Source: Herpetosiphonaceae bacterium (GTDB taxonomy: Bacteria > Chloroflexota > Chloroflexia > Chloroflexales > Herpetosiphonaceae). Taken from it: a DNA stretch of 64,000 bases. Both the position numbers and the translations under genes were made by a program. This document shows positions 1-9,420 of the stretch, one piece after another. The first letter of the stretch is position 1. Every line of letters starts with the position of its first letter. The notes under the pieces were generated by a model. The model was not told the origin of the DNA, ran no database searches, and saw only the letters and a program-made list of their open reading frames with translations. Location: the NCBI GenBank assembly GCA_026003835.1, contig BPHZ01000003.1, positions 186,001 to 250,000 on the forward strand. The letters run 5' to 3'.

Positions 1-1043
1 GCCCTGCCGGCTCACATAAGCCCAACACCGCTGTTCCTCAGGCGTACTACAACAAGATCGAGGGTACAAAGCGGCTGGTTACAGAGACGGGCGCCGGGCA
101 GTGGGGCTCTTCGCTGGCGATGGCCTGCGCCTTTTTCGGCCTTGAGTGCAAGATCTTTATGGTTCGTGTCAGCTACGATCAGAAGCCGTATCGTCGGGCG
201 CTGATGGAGGTCTATGGCGCGCAGGTGACGCCAAGCCCGAGCCAGGAGACGAATGCCGGGCGAGCCATTCTGACCGGGCATCCTGACTCGCCGGGTTCCC
301 TTGGCATCGCGATCTCCGAGGCGGTGGAGATCGCGGCCGGCGACCCTGAGACCAAGTACAGCCTGGGGAGTGTGCTCAATCATGTGTTGCTCCACCAGAC
401 CGTGATCGGCCTGGAGGCTATCGAGCAAATGCAGCTGGCCGATGATGAGCCTGATATTATCATCGGCGCTACCGGCGGCGGCTCCAACTTCGCCGGCCTG
501 GCTTTCCCATACCTTGGGCGTAAGCTGCGCGGCGAGGATGATGTGCGGGTTGTTGCTGTCGAGCCGGCTGCCTGTCCGAGCCTGACACGCGGTCGCTATG
601 CTTATGATTTCGGCGATACCGGGCGCCTGACGCCGTTGGTGAAGATGCATACGCTCGGTAGTGGCTTTATTCCGCCGGGCATCCACGCCGGTGGCCTGCG
701 CTATCACGGTATGGCACCGCTGGTTAGTCACCTCCTGGAGCTAGGTCAGATCGAGGCAGTAGCGATTCAGCAGCTCGATACATTCGCCGCCGGCATTCAG
801 TTCGCTCGCGCGGAAGGCATTGTGCCGGCCCCTGAGTCCAATCATGCCGTCGCGGGCGCCATCCGTGAGGCGTTGCGCTGTAAGGAGGAGGGCGTCAGCA
901 GGGCTATTCTATTCAATCTCTCCGGCCACGGCCATTTTGATATGCAGGCCTATACCGACTACATTGCGGGCAGGCTGGTGAATTATGACTATCCCGCCGA
1001 GGAGATCGCGATGGCGCTGGCGGGCCTGCCAGCCGTTAGCTAG
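1..1043 (+). CDS. trpB2: TrpB2-type tryptophan synthase beta chain, 5'-truncated by window edge
   Basis: PLP enzyme that joins indole and serine to make tryptophan. The frame is open from base 3, so the gene starts outside the window. The first visible residues include [10 protein letters not shown], whose lysine (codon 18-20) is the expected Schiff-base lysine, then TETGAGQWG. These motifs, and the [10 protein letters not shown] phosphate loop near 460-490, match the TrpB2 branch rather than the TrpB1 encoded at 10666. About 346 residues are present, so roughly 100 N-terminal residues are missing. It precedes trpS and the trp cluster on the same strand. Assignment to TrpB2 rests on remembered family motifs, not a search. 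Confidence 0.9.
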   Translation, partial: PAGSHKPNTAVPQAYYNKIEGTKRLVTETGAGQWGSSLAMACAFFGLECKIFMVRVSYDQKPYRRALMEVYGAQVTPSPSQETNAGRAILTGHPDSPGSLGIAISEAVEIAAGDPETKYSLGSVLNHVLLHQTVIGLEAIEQMQLADDEPDIIIGATGGGSNFAGLAFPYLGRKLRGEDDVRVVAVEPAACPSLTRGRYAYDFGDTGRLTPLVKMHTLGSGFIPPGIHAGGLRYHGMAPLVSHLLELGQIEAVAIQQLDTFAAGIQFARAEGIVPAPESNHAVAGAIREALRCKEEGVSRAILFNLSGHGHFDMQAYTDYIAGRLVNYDYPAEEIAMALAGLPAVS

Positions 1044-1118
1044 CGTATGCATCATAGAGCAGGTGCTTCCAACACCCCCTGTAGCTCTGTGATGAACATA
1101 AAGACGTAGAGGTGCATT

Positions 1119-2141
1119 GTGACTAGTACGAAGAAAACCCGACTTTTGACAGGAACTCGGCCGACGGGCAAGCTGCATCTCGGCCATTACATCGGGACCT
1201 ATAAGAACCGACTCCAGCTGCAGGATCAGTACGAATGTTTCTTTCTGATCGCCGACCTACATGTGCTGACGACGCGATCGACCAGGGAGGATGTGCGCGA
1301 GATCCCTCAAAATATTCGTGACCTGGTTCTCGACGAGCTAGCGCTTGGCATCGACCCCGAAAAGAGCACGACCTATGTGCAGTCGGCGGTCAAGGAGATC
1401 TACCAACTCAACTTGATCTTCGAAATGCTTGTAACGGTCTCACGCCTCTCGCGCCTGCCCAGCATCAAGGAGATGGCGCGCAACGCCCCATATGGAGGAG
1501 GAAACCATCCCCTTTGGGCTGCTGGGCTATCCGGTGCTGCAGGCGGCCGATATCCTGCTGCCGCGGGCTGAGATCGTTCCCGTGGGGAAGGATAATGAGG
1601 CGCACGTCGAAATTACGCGGGAGATCGCCCGCCGCTTCAATTATCTCTACGGCGATGTCTTCCCCGAGCCGGCAAGTATGGTTCCGGAGGGTGGGCACGC
1701 TGCCGGGCATCGACGGCCAGAGCAAGATGAGCAAGAGCGCCGGTAATGCCATCTACCTCTCCGACGACGCTAAGACTGTCGAGCAGAAGGTGCGCAGCAT
1801 GTACACCGACCCCAATCGTATCCGCGCCGATATCCCTGGTCGCGTCGAGGGCAACCCGGTCTTTATCTATCACGATGCCTTCAACCCCAATAGGGAAGAG
1901 GTCGAGGGATCTGAAGGAGCGCTACCGCGCCGGTCGTGTCGGCGATGTCGAGGTCAAGAAGAAGCTGGCGGCGGCGATCAACAATTTTCTCGATCCGATC
2001 CGCGAGCGACGAGCCAGGTTCGAAGCGCAGCCCGGTCTGATCGAGGAGATCCTCCACGAGGGCAATGAGCGCACGCGCGCCGTCGCCCGCGAGACGATCG
2101 ACATGGTTGAAGCGGCCATGGGGTTGACCTATTTTCGCTAG
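1119..2141 (+). CDS. trpS: Tryptophanyl-tRNA synthetase, read with three single-base frameshifts
   Basis: Class I aminoacyl-tRNA synthetase charging tRNA-Trp. GTG start at 1119. The N-terminus has [15 protein letters not shown] (HIGH-like signature) and the later frame has KMSKSAGN (KMSKS). The frame breaks three times: an extra C in the CCCC run near 1486 (restores [13 protein letters not shown]), an extra G near 1694 (restores [14 protein letters not shown]), and an extra G near 1910 (restores [13 protein letters not shown]). Removing the three bases gives one frame of about 339 residues, normal for TrpRS. Each change lengthens a homopolymer by one and trpS is essential, so sequencing error is more likely than a pseudogene. 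It lies between trpB2 and trpE. Confidence 0.88.
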
Positions 2142-2169
2142 CCGAAGCCCATGGACACAGGGAGGCCCT

Positions 2170-3687
2170 ATGCATATCCGGCCCTCGCTCGATGAGCTGC
2201 AAACAATGGTCGCGACCCACGGCGAACGGCCGTACCCAATCGTCTGCGAGCTGCTGGCAGATATGGAGACGCCCGTTTCGGCCTATCTGAAGATCGCACG
2301 GTCTCCTTACAGCTTTCTTCTGGAGAGCGTTGAGGGCGGCGAGCGGATCGGCCGTTACTCATTCATTGGCGCTGAGCCGCGGGCGATCATCAGGATGCAG
2401 GGGGAATATAGTGCGATCGAGATCGGCGGGCGCCAGCATGAGTGGAAGAGGCGTCACGGTCTCGATGCGCTGGCCTCGCTCGCCGGTGGCTTTCCGGCGC
2501 TGCCTGGAGGTCTGCTCTATCCAGGGCTGCGCCTGCCGCGCTTCACCGGAGGTGCCGTTGGCTATCTGAGCTATGAGACGGCGCGCTCATTTGAGCGGCT
2601 GCCTGCTCCTGATGGCGATGCTTACGGTATGCCCGACGGCATCTGGATGGTTGTCGATACCCTGCTGGCCTTCGATCATCTGCGCCATACCATTGTCGTC
2701 ATCAGTAATGTGATGCCAGGTGAGGAGCTGCTGGCGACACGCTACCGGCGAGCGGTTGAGCGTATCGAGCGTTTGGTCGAACAACTACACGCCCCACTTC
2801 CCGGCGAGGTTGCCCCCAGTCTGCCGCTCAATGCTCCACAGGCGGCCGGCTCCGCTGACGCTGTCGCCTCCAATATGACTCGCGAGCAGTATATGGCCGC
2901 AGTTGAGCGGGCGATCGAGTACATCCGGGCAGGGGATATCTTCCAGGTGGTTCTCTCGCAGCGTTTTTCGCGGCGGACGCAGGCGGAGCCGTTTGCGCTC
3001 TATCGGGCGCTGCGGGTTGTCAATCCCTCACCTTATATGTACTACCTGGCTATGCCCGAGGGGCACCTGATCGGCGCCTCGCCGGAAATGCTGGTACGCG
3101 TTGAGAATGGTCTGGTGGAGACGCATCCCATCGCCGGGACACGCCGCCGGGGGCGCGACGAGGTTGATGAACGACGCATGGCCGCCGAGCTGTTGGGCGA
3201 TGAGAAGGAGCGGGCTGAACATCTCATGTTGGTGGATCTGGGACGTAACGATATCGGGCGTGTTGCCAGGGCCGGCAGCGTGCAGGTTCCCAGATTTATG
3301 GACGTTGAGCGCTACTCGCATGTGATGCATTTGGTCTCGCACGTCACGGGCGAGCTGCGCGAGGATCTTACGGCGCTCGACGCGCTGCGCGCCTGCTTCC
3401 CTGCCGGTACTGTTTCGGGCGCCCCAAAACTGCGAGCGATGGAGATTATCGCCGAGCTGGAGCCGGATCAGCGCGGCCCTTATGCCGGCTGCGTCGGCTA
3501 TCTTGGTTTTGACGGCAACCTGGATACTGCGATCACCATCCGCACGATTGCGCTACGTAACGGTGTGGCCTATGTTCAGGCGGGCGCGGGTATCGTCGCC
3601 GATAGTCATCCCCGGCTGGAATATCTGGAGACGCAGAATAAGGCCCGTGCGCTGCTGGCTGCGGTGGATCTGGCGGAGGGACTTTAA
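2170..3687 (+). CDS. trpE: Anthranilate synthase component I
   Basis: Converts chorismate to anthranilate using ammonia supplied by TrpG. 505 residues, usual length. The N-terminal region carries SPYSFLLESVEGGERIGRYS, containing the LLES-type element that binds feedback tryptophan, so allosteric inhibition is likely. The C-terminal chorismate-binding domain shows IFQVVLSQRFSR, PIAGTRRRG, DEKERAEHLMLVDLGRND and GTVSGAPKLRAMEII. The ATG is preceded by GGAGG at 2161-2165. First committed gene of the trpEGDC run; trpG starts 80 bases downstream. Confidence 0.97.
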   Translation: MHIRPSLDELQTMVATHGERPYPIVCELLADMETPVSAYLKIARSPYSFLLESVEGGERIGRYSFIGAEPRAIIRMQGEYSAIEIGGRQHEWKRRHGLDALASLAGGFPALPGGLLYPGLRLPRFTGGAVGYLSYETARSFERLPAPDGDAYGMPDGIWMVVDTLLAFDHLRHTIVVISNVMPGEELLATRYRRAVERIERLVEQLHAPLPGEVAPSLPLNAPQAAGSADAVASNMTREQYMAAVERAIEYIRAGDIFQVVLSQRFSRRTQAEPFALYRALRVVNPSPYMYYLAMPEGHLIGASPEMLVRVENGLVETHPIAGTRRRGRDEVDERRMAAELLGDEKERAEHLMLVDLGRNDIGRVARAGSVQVPRFMDVERYSHVMHLVSHVTGELREDLTALDALRACFPAGTVSGAPKLRAMEIIAELEPDQRGPYAGCVGYLGFDGNLDTAITIRTIALRNGVAYVQAGAGIVADSHPRLEYLETQNKARALLAAVDLAEGL

Positions 3688-3767
3688 ATGCGCCGTCGGG
3701 CTGAGTGGTTCGGGGATGTTCCCCTCACACCACCAAACAAACAGCTGTAGGCGTGATCGAGGGATGT

Positions 3768-4346
3768 ATGCGAGTACTGTTGCTTGATAACTACGACTCG
3801 TTCACCTATAACCTCTACCAGTATCTCTGTGAGCTGGGTGCGGAGGTCATGGTGCGGCGTAACGATGAAATCGAGGTCAGCGAGGTGCGGCAGCTGGATG
3901 TGCGCGGCATCGTTATCTCGCCCGGCCCATGCACGCCGGCTGAAGCGGGTATCAGCCTGACGCTCATCCGCGAGCTCTGCGTCGAGTTGCCCATCCTCGG
4001 CGTCTGCCTGGGCCACCAGGCGATCGGCGCCGCCTTTGGTGGCCGTGTTGTGCGCGCTCCGGAGCCTGTCCACGGCAAGACCTCAGCCATCCAGCATACC
4101 GGCGAGGGCGTTTTTCAGGGACTGCCGTTGCCCTTTATGGCCACGCGCTACCACTCGCTGATCGTTGAGCGCGAGAGCCTACCCTCAGCGCTGGCGGTAA
4201 CGGCCGAAACAGCCGATGGGTTGATCATGGGCTTGCGCCACAAGGAGCTTCCTGTTGAGGGCGTGCAGTTCCACCCCGAGTCGATTATGACCCAGGCCGG
4301 GAAGCAGTTGCTGAGCAACTTTCTTTCTGCAATTGAGGAGCGCTAA
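3768..4346 (+). CDS. trpG: Anthranilate synthase component II, glutamine amidotransferase
   Basis: Class I glutaminase subunit feeding ammonia to TrpE. Starts at ATG 3768 ([20 protein letters not shown]) behind GAGGG at 3759-3763; an open frame extends back to 3705 but gives a non-family N-terminus. The triad is visible: Cys80 in [10 protein letters not shown], His169 and Glu171 in [18 protein letters not shown] and VHGKTS are also typical. 192 residues, normal for TrpG/PabA. It could also serve aminodeoxychorismate synthase, as dual-use PabA/TrpG proteins do, but the trp context favours TrpG. Confidence 0.95.
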   Translation: MRVLLLDNYDSFTYNLYQYLCELGAEVMVRRNDEIEVSEVRQLDVRGIVISPGPCTPAEAGISLTLIRELCVELPILGVCLGHQAIGAAFGGRVVRAPEPVHGKTSAIQHTGEGVFQGLPLPFMATRYHSLIVERESLPSALAVTAETADGLIMGLRHKELPVEGVQFHPESIMTQAGKQLLSNFLSAIEER

Positions 4347-4381
4347 TGCTGGCACAGCTTGAAACTCTGCCTGGAGGAAGT

Positions 4382-5401
4382 ATGCGTATTCGAGAGAGTA
4401 TCATCGCGCTTGTTGCGGGGAAAGACCTGTCGCAGGCTGAGGCTGCCGCAGTGATGGAGGAGATCATGACCGGCGAGGCTTCGCCGGCGCAGATCGCCGC
4501 CTTTCTGACTGCGCTGCATCTCAAAGGCGAGACAGAGGCTGAGATCGCGGGGATGGCCTTCGTGATGCGCGAGAAGGCAACTCCGGTCTGTTATACGGGA
4601 GCGGTTATCGATACATGCGGTACAGGCGGCGATGCGGCGGGTACTTTTAACATCTCAACAGCTGCCGCTTTTGTTGCAGCCGGCGCCGGCCTGACTGTCG
4701 CTAAGCACGGCAACCGGGCTATGTCAAGCCGCTGTGGATCTGCCGATGTCCTGGAGGGACTGGGTGTCAATATCGAGCTCGACGCGCAGGGCGTAGCTCG
4801 CTGTCTGCAGGAAGCGGGCATCGGCTTTATGTTTGCACCGCGCTTTCACCCGGCCATGCGCTACGCCGGGCCGGTCCGGCGTGAGATCGGCATCCGTACG
4901 GTCTTCAACATCCTTGGCCCGCTGACCAACCCCGCCCGGGCTCAATTCCAGGTTCTTGGCGTCGCCAGCGCTCCGCTGGCTGAGAAGATGGCCCGCGCGC
5001 TTAGCCTGCTCGGCATCCGCCGCGCGCTGGTCGTGCATGGTGCCGACGGCCTCGACGAGCTAAGTCTGAGCGCGCCAAGCCTGGTTTTCGACGTGCGCGG
5101 CGGCGAATCGCCCCGCCGCTACTCCATTACGCCTGAGGAACTTGGCCTACGAGCGGCGCCACGAGAAGCCATAATGGGTGGGACTGTTGAGGAGAACGTC
5201 GCTATCGTTCGTGGCATCCTTGAGGGACGCGATGATGGGCCACGGCGTGACATCGTTCTGCTCAACGCTGCGGCGGCGCTTGTCGCCGGCGAACTGGTCG
5301 ATGATCTACGCGAGGGCCTGCAGCTCGCTGCCCAGAGCCTGAAGACGGGCAGCGCCTTTGATCGCCTCGGCCGTCTGATCACCGCCAGCCGTGCGGCATA
5401 G
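4382..5401 (+). CDS. trpD: Anthranilate phosphoribosyltransferase
   Basis: Transfers phosphoribose from PRPP to anthranilate. About 339 residues. PRPP/Mg motifs: DTCGTGGDAAGTFNIST, then KHGNRAMSSRCGSADVLE, then RTVFNILGPLTNPA. The start is placed at ATG 4382 because GGAGG (4373-4377) lies four bases upstream and the family N-terminus is RESIIALVAGKDLS. A possible earlier ATG at 4346 overlaps the trpG stop but adds 12 atypical residues. Cotranscribed with trpG and trpC. Confidence 0.96.
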   Translation: MRIRESIIALVAGKDLSQAEAAAVMEEIMTGEASPAQIAAFLTALHLKGETEAEIAGMAFVMREKATPVCYTGAVIDTCGTGGDAAGTFNISTAAAFVAAGAGLTVAKHGNRAMSSRCGSADVLEGLGVNIELDAQGVARCLQEAGIGFMFAPRFHPAMRYAGPVRREIGIRTVFNILGPLTNPARAQFQVLGVASAPLAEKMARALSLLGIRRALVVHGADGLDELSLSAPSLVFDVRGGESPRRYSITPEELGLRAAPREAIMGGTVEENVAIVRGILEGRDDGPRRDIVLLNAAAALVAGELVDDLREGLQLAAQSLKTGSAFDRLGRLITASRAA

Positions 5402-5455
5402 AAGGAAGCGCTTAAGCCTGCTTCTATGATTCAAGTATCGGAAAAAGAGGATAGC

Positions 5456-6277
5456 ATGTCTCAGCAGACCATACTTGATCGCATCCTGTCTCATAAGCGT
5501 GAGGAGGTCGCCCGGCAGAAGATCGCGGCGCCGTTGGGGGAGCTTCGACGGCAGGCCGAGAATTCGCCGCGGCCGCGTCCGTTTGCCGATGCTCTGCGGC
5601 GGTCCGGCAGGCTGGCGCTGATCGCCGAGGTCAAGCGGGCCAGCCCATCGAAAGGGCTGCTGGCTCAGCGTTTTGATGCGCAGCTGCTGGCCCGCACCTA
5701 CGCCGAGAACGGCGCCGCGGCAATTTCTGTGCTGACTGATGAACGTTTTTTCCAGGGTAGCCTGCAGTACCTGAAACATATCCGCCAACTGCTGTCCGAT
5801 CGCTCTATTCCACTGCTGCGCAAGGACTTCATCATCGATCCCTATCAGGTGATCGAGGCACGCGCTTATGGAGCTGATGCCATCTTGCTGATCGTCGCTG
5901 CGCTCGACGATGAGACGCTCAACGATCTGCTGAATCTGGCTAGAACCTGGGAGCTGGAGGCGCTGGTGGAGGTTCACGACGAGGCGGAGCTCAAGCGTGC
6001 GCTGGACATAGGCGCCGAGATTATTGGCATCAATAATCGCGACCTGCGCACCTTTAACGTCGATCTTGCAACGACCCGGCGGCTTGTCGAGCTGCTGCCG
6101 CGCGAGAACAGACCGGTCGTTGTTGCAGAGAGTGGCATCACCGGCGCCGACGATCTCCACAAGTTGCGCGCCTGGGGCGCTGATGCTATACTGGTTGGGG
6201 AGGCTTTGGTAACGGCCCCAGATATTGCGGCGAAAGTTCGCGAGCTTGCAGATACCTGGCAGCCCTCGATGTTGTAA
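5456..6277 (+). CDS. trpC: Indole-3-glycerol phosphate synthase
   Basis: Closes the indole ring from carboxyphenylamino-deoxyribulose phosphate. (beta/alpha)8 barrel of about 273 residues. Catalytic-site motifs: LIAEVKRASPSKG, LLRKDFIIDPYQ, EALVEVHDEAEL, GINNRDLRTFNVD and VVAESGI. Start at ATG 5456 with AGAGG at 5446-5450; an in-frame ATG at 5426 has no good ribosome site. It is not fused to TrpF, which is encoded separately at 9421. It ends the tight trpEGDC block before a DUF554 gene. Confidence 0.96.
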   Translation: MSQQTILDRILSHKREEVARQKIAAPLGELRRQAENSPRPRPFADALRRSGRLALIAEVKRASPSKGLLAQRFDAQLLARTYAENGAAAISVLTDERFFQGSLQYLKHIRQLLSDRSIPLLRKDFIIDPYQVIEARAYGADAILLIVAALDDETLNDLLNLARTWELEALVEVHDEAELKRALDIGAEIIGINNRDLRTFNVDLATTRRLVELLPRENRPVVVAESGITGADDLHKLRAWGADAILVGEALVTAPDIAAKVRELADTWQPSML

Positions 6278-6316
6278 GGGCCTAGAAGAGCGGAAGGTAC
6301 CGCCATCGTTGGCACG

Positions 6317-7081
6317 TTGATTAATGTTGCAGCTGTCCTGCTCGGAAGCGCGATCGGCATCATGCTCGGCGATCGGATTCCGCAGCGAATACGCGAGACC
6401 GCAACCTGGGGTGTCGGCCTGATAACGTTGATCGTTGGCTTCCAGATGGCGCAGGTCACCCATAACATCCTTGTAACGCTCGTCTCAGTTGTGCTTGGGG
6501 GTGCTCTCGGTGAGTGGTGGCGGATCAGCGAGGGTCTCGATGCACTGGGACGCTGGGTGGAGCGCAGGGTGCAACGATCGGATGGTGAAGAACGCCGCGC
6601 CGGTGGACAGGTAGGTCGCGCGTTTGTCACCGCCAGCCTTATCTTTTGTGTTGGTCCGATGACTGTTATTGGATCGATTACCGATGGGCTACGCGGCGAC
6701 TACCAGCTTCTGTCCATTAAATCGCTTCTTGACGGCATCACCTCAGTGGCACTGGCGGCGACATTGGGCTGGGGAGTGATCCTCTCAGGTCTCACCGTGC
6801 TTATCATCCAAGGGGGTATCAGCCTCAGCTCCGCGCTCGCAGGTCAATCGCTGATCGGGCTTATTCAGGGGCGGACGATCTTCGCCGGTGAGGTGGCTCT
6901 ACCGCTTGGAGCTGTCATGCTTGACGAGATGACTGCCGCCGGTGGAGTTCTGATCGTGGGATTGGGCCTTCTGTTGTTGGACATTCGGCGCATTCGCGTC
7001 GCCAGCTTCCTGCCGGCGATCGCTGTTGCGCCAATGCTTGTCGTGATTCTTTCTGTGCTTGGGGCGCCTATTGCTCCCTGA
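6317..7081 (+). CDS. DUF554 family membrane protein
   Basis: Integral membrane protein of about 254 residues with around seven hydrophobic segments, including VLLGSAIGIMLGD near the start, SLIFCVGPMTVIGSITDGL mid-protein and a C-terminal segment ending LVVILSVLGAPIAP. The family (YdfK-like) is of unknown transport function. The start is uncertain: the listed TTG is 19 bases from GGAAGG (6292-6297), while the family usually begins M-x-G-T-(L/I)-x-N, which here would read from codon ATC at 6305, 7 bases from that site. Either a rare ATC start or one miscalled base would explain this. It sits between trpC and the NYN gene. Confidence 0.85.
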   Translation: MINVAAVLLGSAIGIMLGDRIPQRIRETATWGVGLITLIVGFQMAQVTHNILVTLVSVVLGGALGEWWRISEGLDALGRWVERRVQRSDGEERRAGGQVGRAFVTASLIFCVGPMTVIGSITDGLRGDYQLLSIKSLLDGITSVALAATLGWGVILSGLTVLIIQGGISLSSALAGQSLIGLIQGRTIFAGEVALPLGAVMLDEMTAAGGVLIVGLGLLLLDIRRIRVASFLPAIAVAPMLVVILSVLGAPIAP

Positions 7082-7117
7082 GCGAGTACGACAAACGTTT
7101 GGAGACTTATAACGGAT

Positions 7118-9406
7118 ATGACGACGCCAAAACCTGATGTGGCGGTCTTCATCGATTTCGAGAACATCTACGTTTCAGTCAGAGAGAAATTCGATGCAAC
7201 GCCAAACTTCGAATCGATCATGGACCGCTGTGAGGACTATGGGCGCGTGGTGATCGCGCGCGCCTATGCGGATTGGTACCGGTATCCTCGTATTACAAGC
7301 GCCCTGTTTGCCAACGGCATCGAGCCGATGTACGTTCCTACCTACTACTATGATAAGGACGTGGGGAGGCAGGGCCGTCCAATTAAGAATAGTGTCGATA
7401 TGCACTTGTGTATCGATGCAATGCGTACGCTCTACTCGCGGCCGAATATTCAACGTTTTGTCCTGGTGACCGGCGATCGTGACTTCATCCCGCTGGTCAA
7501 CTCGATCCGCCAGGAGGGCAAAGAGGTTGTTATCATTGGGATCGGTGGGGCCGCCTCGTCGCACCTTGCTCAGAGCGCCGACGAATTCCTCTTCTACGAG
7601 CAGATTGTCGATATTCGCCCGATGACACCTCCGGCGTTGGCTGAGGTGCGCGATGATAGGCGCGCTGAGCGCCCAGTCGAGAAAGTGGAGGAGCGTCCGG
7701 CAGAGAGGCTCGCCGAAAAAGAATCGGAGACGCCGGATGTCTATGATACGCTGGTTGATGCTGTAAAGCTGGCGCGCAAGCGGGGCTATGTATGTTCTTT
7801 CGGCTCGCTTAAAGTGTTGATGAAGGAGCTGCTGCCCAACTTCAAGGAGTCGCGCTATCGTGACTCGAGCGGCAAGCCCTTCGCCAAGTTTACTGATTTT
7901 GTGCGCGAGGCTGAACGCTTGGGCCGTGTGCAGATTTTTACCAGTGGTACGGTCAACGAAGTGTTCTTGCCGGGCGAGGATCCCTATAAGCTTTCCCAAT
8001 TCGCTGCCGAACTCTCTTCTATCGACGCCGACCGTGAGTTGGAGTCTGAGTTGCCGGTGGAACCGGCGCCGGTTGAGCTGCCCGCCGAGACGCGTGGCCG
8101 TAGAAATGGTCGTGAGCGGCGGCGCGATCGTGGTCGTGGCCGCCAGCCTGAGCCCCAGGTGGAGCAGGAAGCGGCGGATTTGGTTGATCTGCAGCCTCTG
8201 GAGGAACAATCCCAGGCTGAGCACGCCGGGCCAACCTTTGGCGAGCGTGAGTGGCAGTTCTTCCTGCGCGCGATGGCTGCTTTCGCCGAGGCCGCGCCCT
8301 TCGCCGAGATTTTCAACGAGCTGCGCGAGCTGCGTAACCGCGAGGAAGTCCAGCTGACCAATCAGGAACTGAAGGAGCTGCTTAAGCAAGGGATTAACCA
8401 GGGGCTGCTGCAACGCAGTAACCGTGGCGCCAAGGCTCACTATCGTCTTCACGACAACTACCGGGAAAGCGCAGCAGCTGCTGTAGCGGCTGCGTTGAAG
8501 CAGACGCCGCAGCCTTTTGAGGAGCCGCTCCCAGATCTGGATGAGGATCTAGATCTGCGATTGGAAGAAGTTGAGCAACAGACGGGGATAGCACAGATCG
8601 AGCAGCAGCTCGATGTGGTAGAGCTCGAACAACAGCCTGCGCCGGATGGTATTGTGGACCAGGCTGAGTCTGTGGAAGCCACAGAGCCGCCACTGCCCGT
8701 CGAGGCGTTTCAGGATCTGCCTGAGCCTGTTGAGGTAGAGGTTGCCGAACAGCCGATGCTGGTGCAGGAGGCCACCCAGCAGCAGGAAGCGGCTGCCGAG
8801 TCGCCGGCGCAGGCTGAGGAGCAGCCCACCCTTGTGCAGGAGATCGACCAGGCTGCGCCTGTGCCGCCGCTGGAACTGCCTGAGATTGTGCTGTCGGCAG
8901 AGCATGCCGCCCCTGCTGAAGCTGAAGAGCGGCCCTCATCAGCCCAAGAGGCCGAGCAGCAAACTGAGTTGGCGCAGGCTGAGGAGCAGCCCGAGGTTCT
9001 TGCGGCCGAGCAGCAGGTTGCTCCTGCGGAGCCTGGGGTGTCGCTCATGGCCCCGGAAGTTGTCGAGAGCGTTAATCTGGAGCCGGTCCCTCAACAAGAG
9101 GAGGCGCCGCATCCTCAAGAGACGCAGGATGTGCAGCAGCCGGCGGCGACGAAGCCACGGCGACGGCGCAGGCCGGCTAAGAAAGAGCAGCAGGCTGAGG
9201 CTCACGTGGAGCAGCCAGCTGCTGAAGCACAAGAGGCGAAGCCGCGGCGCCGCCGCAAGGCCGAGCAGCAGAAGGAAGAGCAGCCTGTCCAGGAGGTCAA
9301 GCCAACCTCTGAGCAAGAGGCGAGCCAGCCGAAGCCTCGCCGCAGGCGGCGAAAGACCGAGGAGCGATCCCAGCGAGCGGAACAGTCGAACGCTGGGGAT
9401 CGCTAG
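7118..9406 (+). CDS. NYN (PIN-like) domain protein with two LOTUS/OST-HTH domains and an Arg-rich tail
   Basis: Predicted RNA-directed nuclease or RNA-binding scaffold, 762 residues. Residues 8-165 form a LabA/DUF88-type NYN domain with candidate catalytic acidics Asp13 (FIDFEN), Asp94 (KNSVDMHL) and Asp120/Asp122 (VTGDRDF). Residues about 207-285 and 370-450 look like two winged-helix OST-HTH/LOTUS domains. Residues 450-762 are disordered, rich in Gln, Glu and Pro, with repeated KPRRRRR/KPRRRRK clusters near 690-745, recalling the RNA-binding tails of RNase E-type proteins. It lies inside the trp cluster before trpF. Function is inferred from domains only. Confidence 0.85.
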   Translation: MTTPKPDVAVFIDFENIYVSVREKFDATPNFESIMDRCEDYGRVVIARAYADWYRYPRITSALFANGIEPMYVPTYYYDKDVGRQGRPIKNSVDMHLCIDAMRTLYSRPNIQRFVLVTGDRDFIPLVNSIRQEGKEVVIIGIGGAASSHLAQSADEFLFYEQIVDIRPMTPPALAEVRDDRRAERPVEKVEERPAERLAEKESETPDVYDTLVDAVKLARKRGYVCSFGSLKVLMKELLPNFKESRYRDSSGKPFAKFTDFVREAERLGRVQIFTSGTVNEVFLPGEDPYKLSQFAAELSSIDADRELESELPVEPAPVELPAETRGRRNGRERRRDRGRGRQPEPQVEQEAADLVDLQPLEEQSQAEHAGPTFGEREWQFFLRAMAAFAEAAPFAEIFNELRELRNREEVQLTNQELKELLKQGINQGLLQRSNRGAKAHYRLHDNYRESAAAAVAAALKQTPQPFEEPLPDLDEDLDLRLEEVEQQTGIAQIEQQLDVVELEQQPAPDGIVDQAESVEATEPPLPVEAFQDLPEPVEVEVAEQPMLVQEATQQQEAAAESPAQAEEQPTLVQEIDQAAPVPPLELPEIVLSAEHAAPAEAEERPSSAQEAEQQTELAQAEEQPEVLAAEQQVAPAEPGVSLMAPEVVESVNLEPVPQQEEAPHPQETQDVQQPAATKPRRRRRPAKKEQQAEAHVEQPAAEAQEAKPRRRRKAEQQKEEQPVQEVKPTSEQEASQPKPRRRRRKTEERSQRAEQSNAGDR

Positions 9407-9420
9407 AGAGAAGGCACGCC

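Noticed and set aside
7175..8452. 425-residue open frame on the - strand
   Set aside because: Antisense to the NYN-LOTUS gene; composition follows the mirror of its codons and there is no domain.
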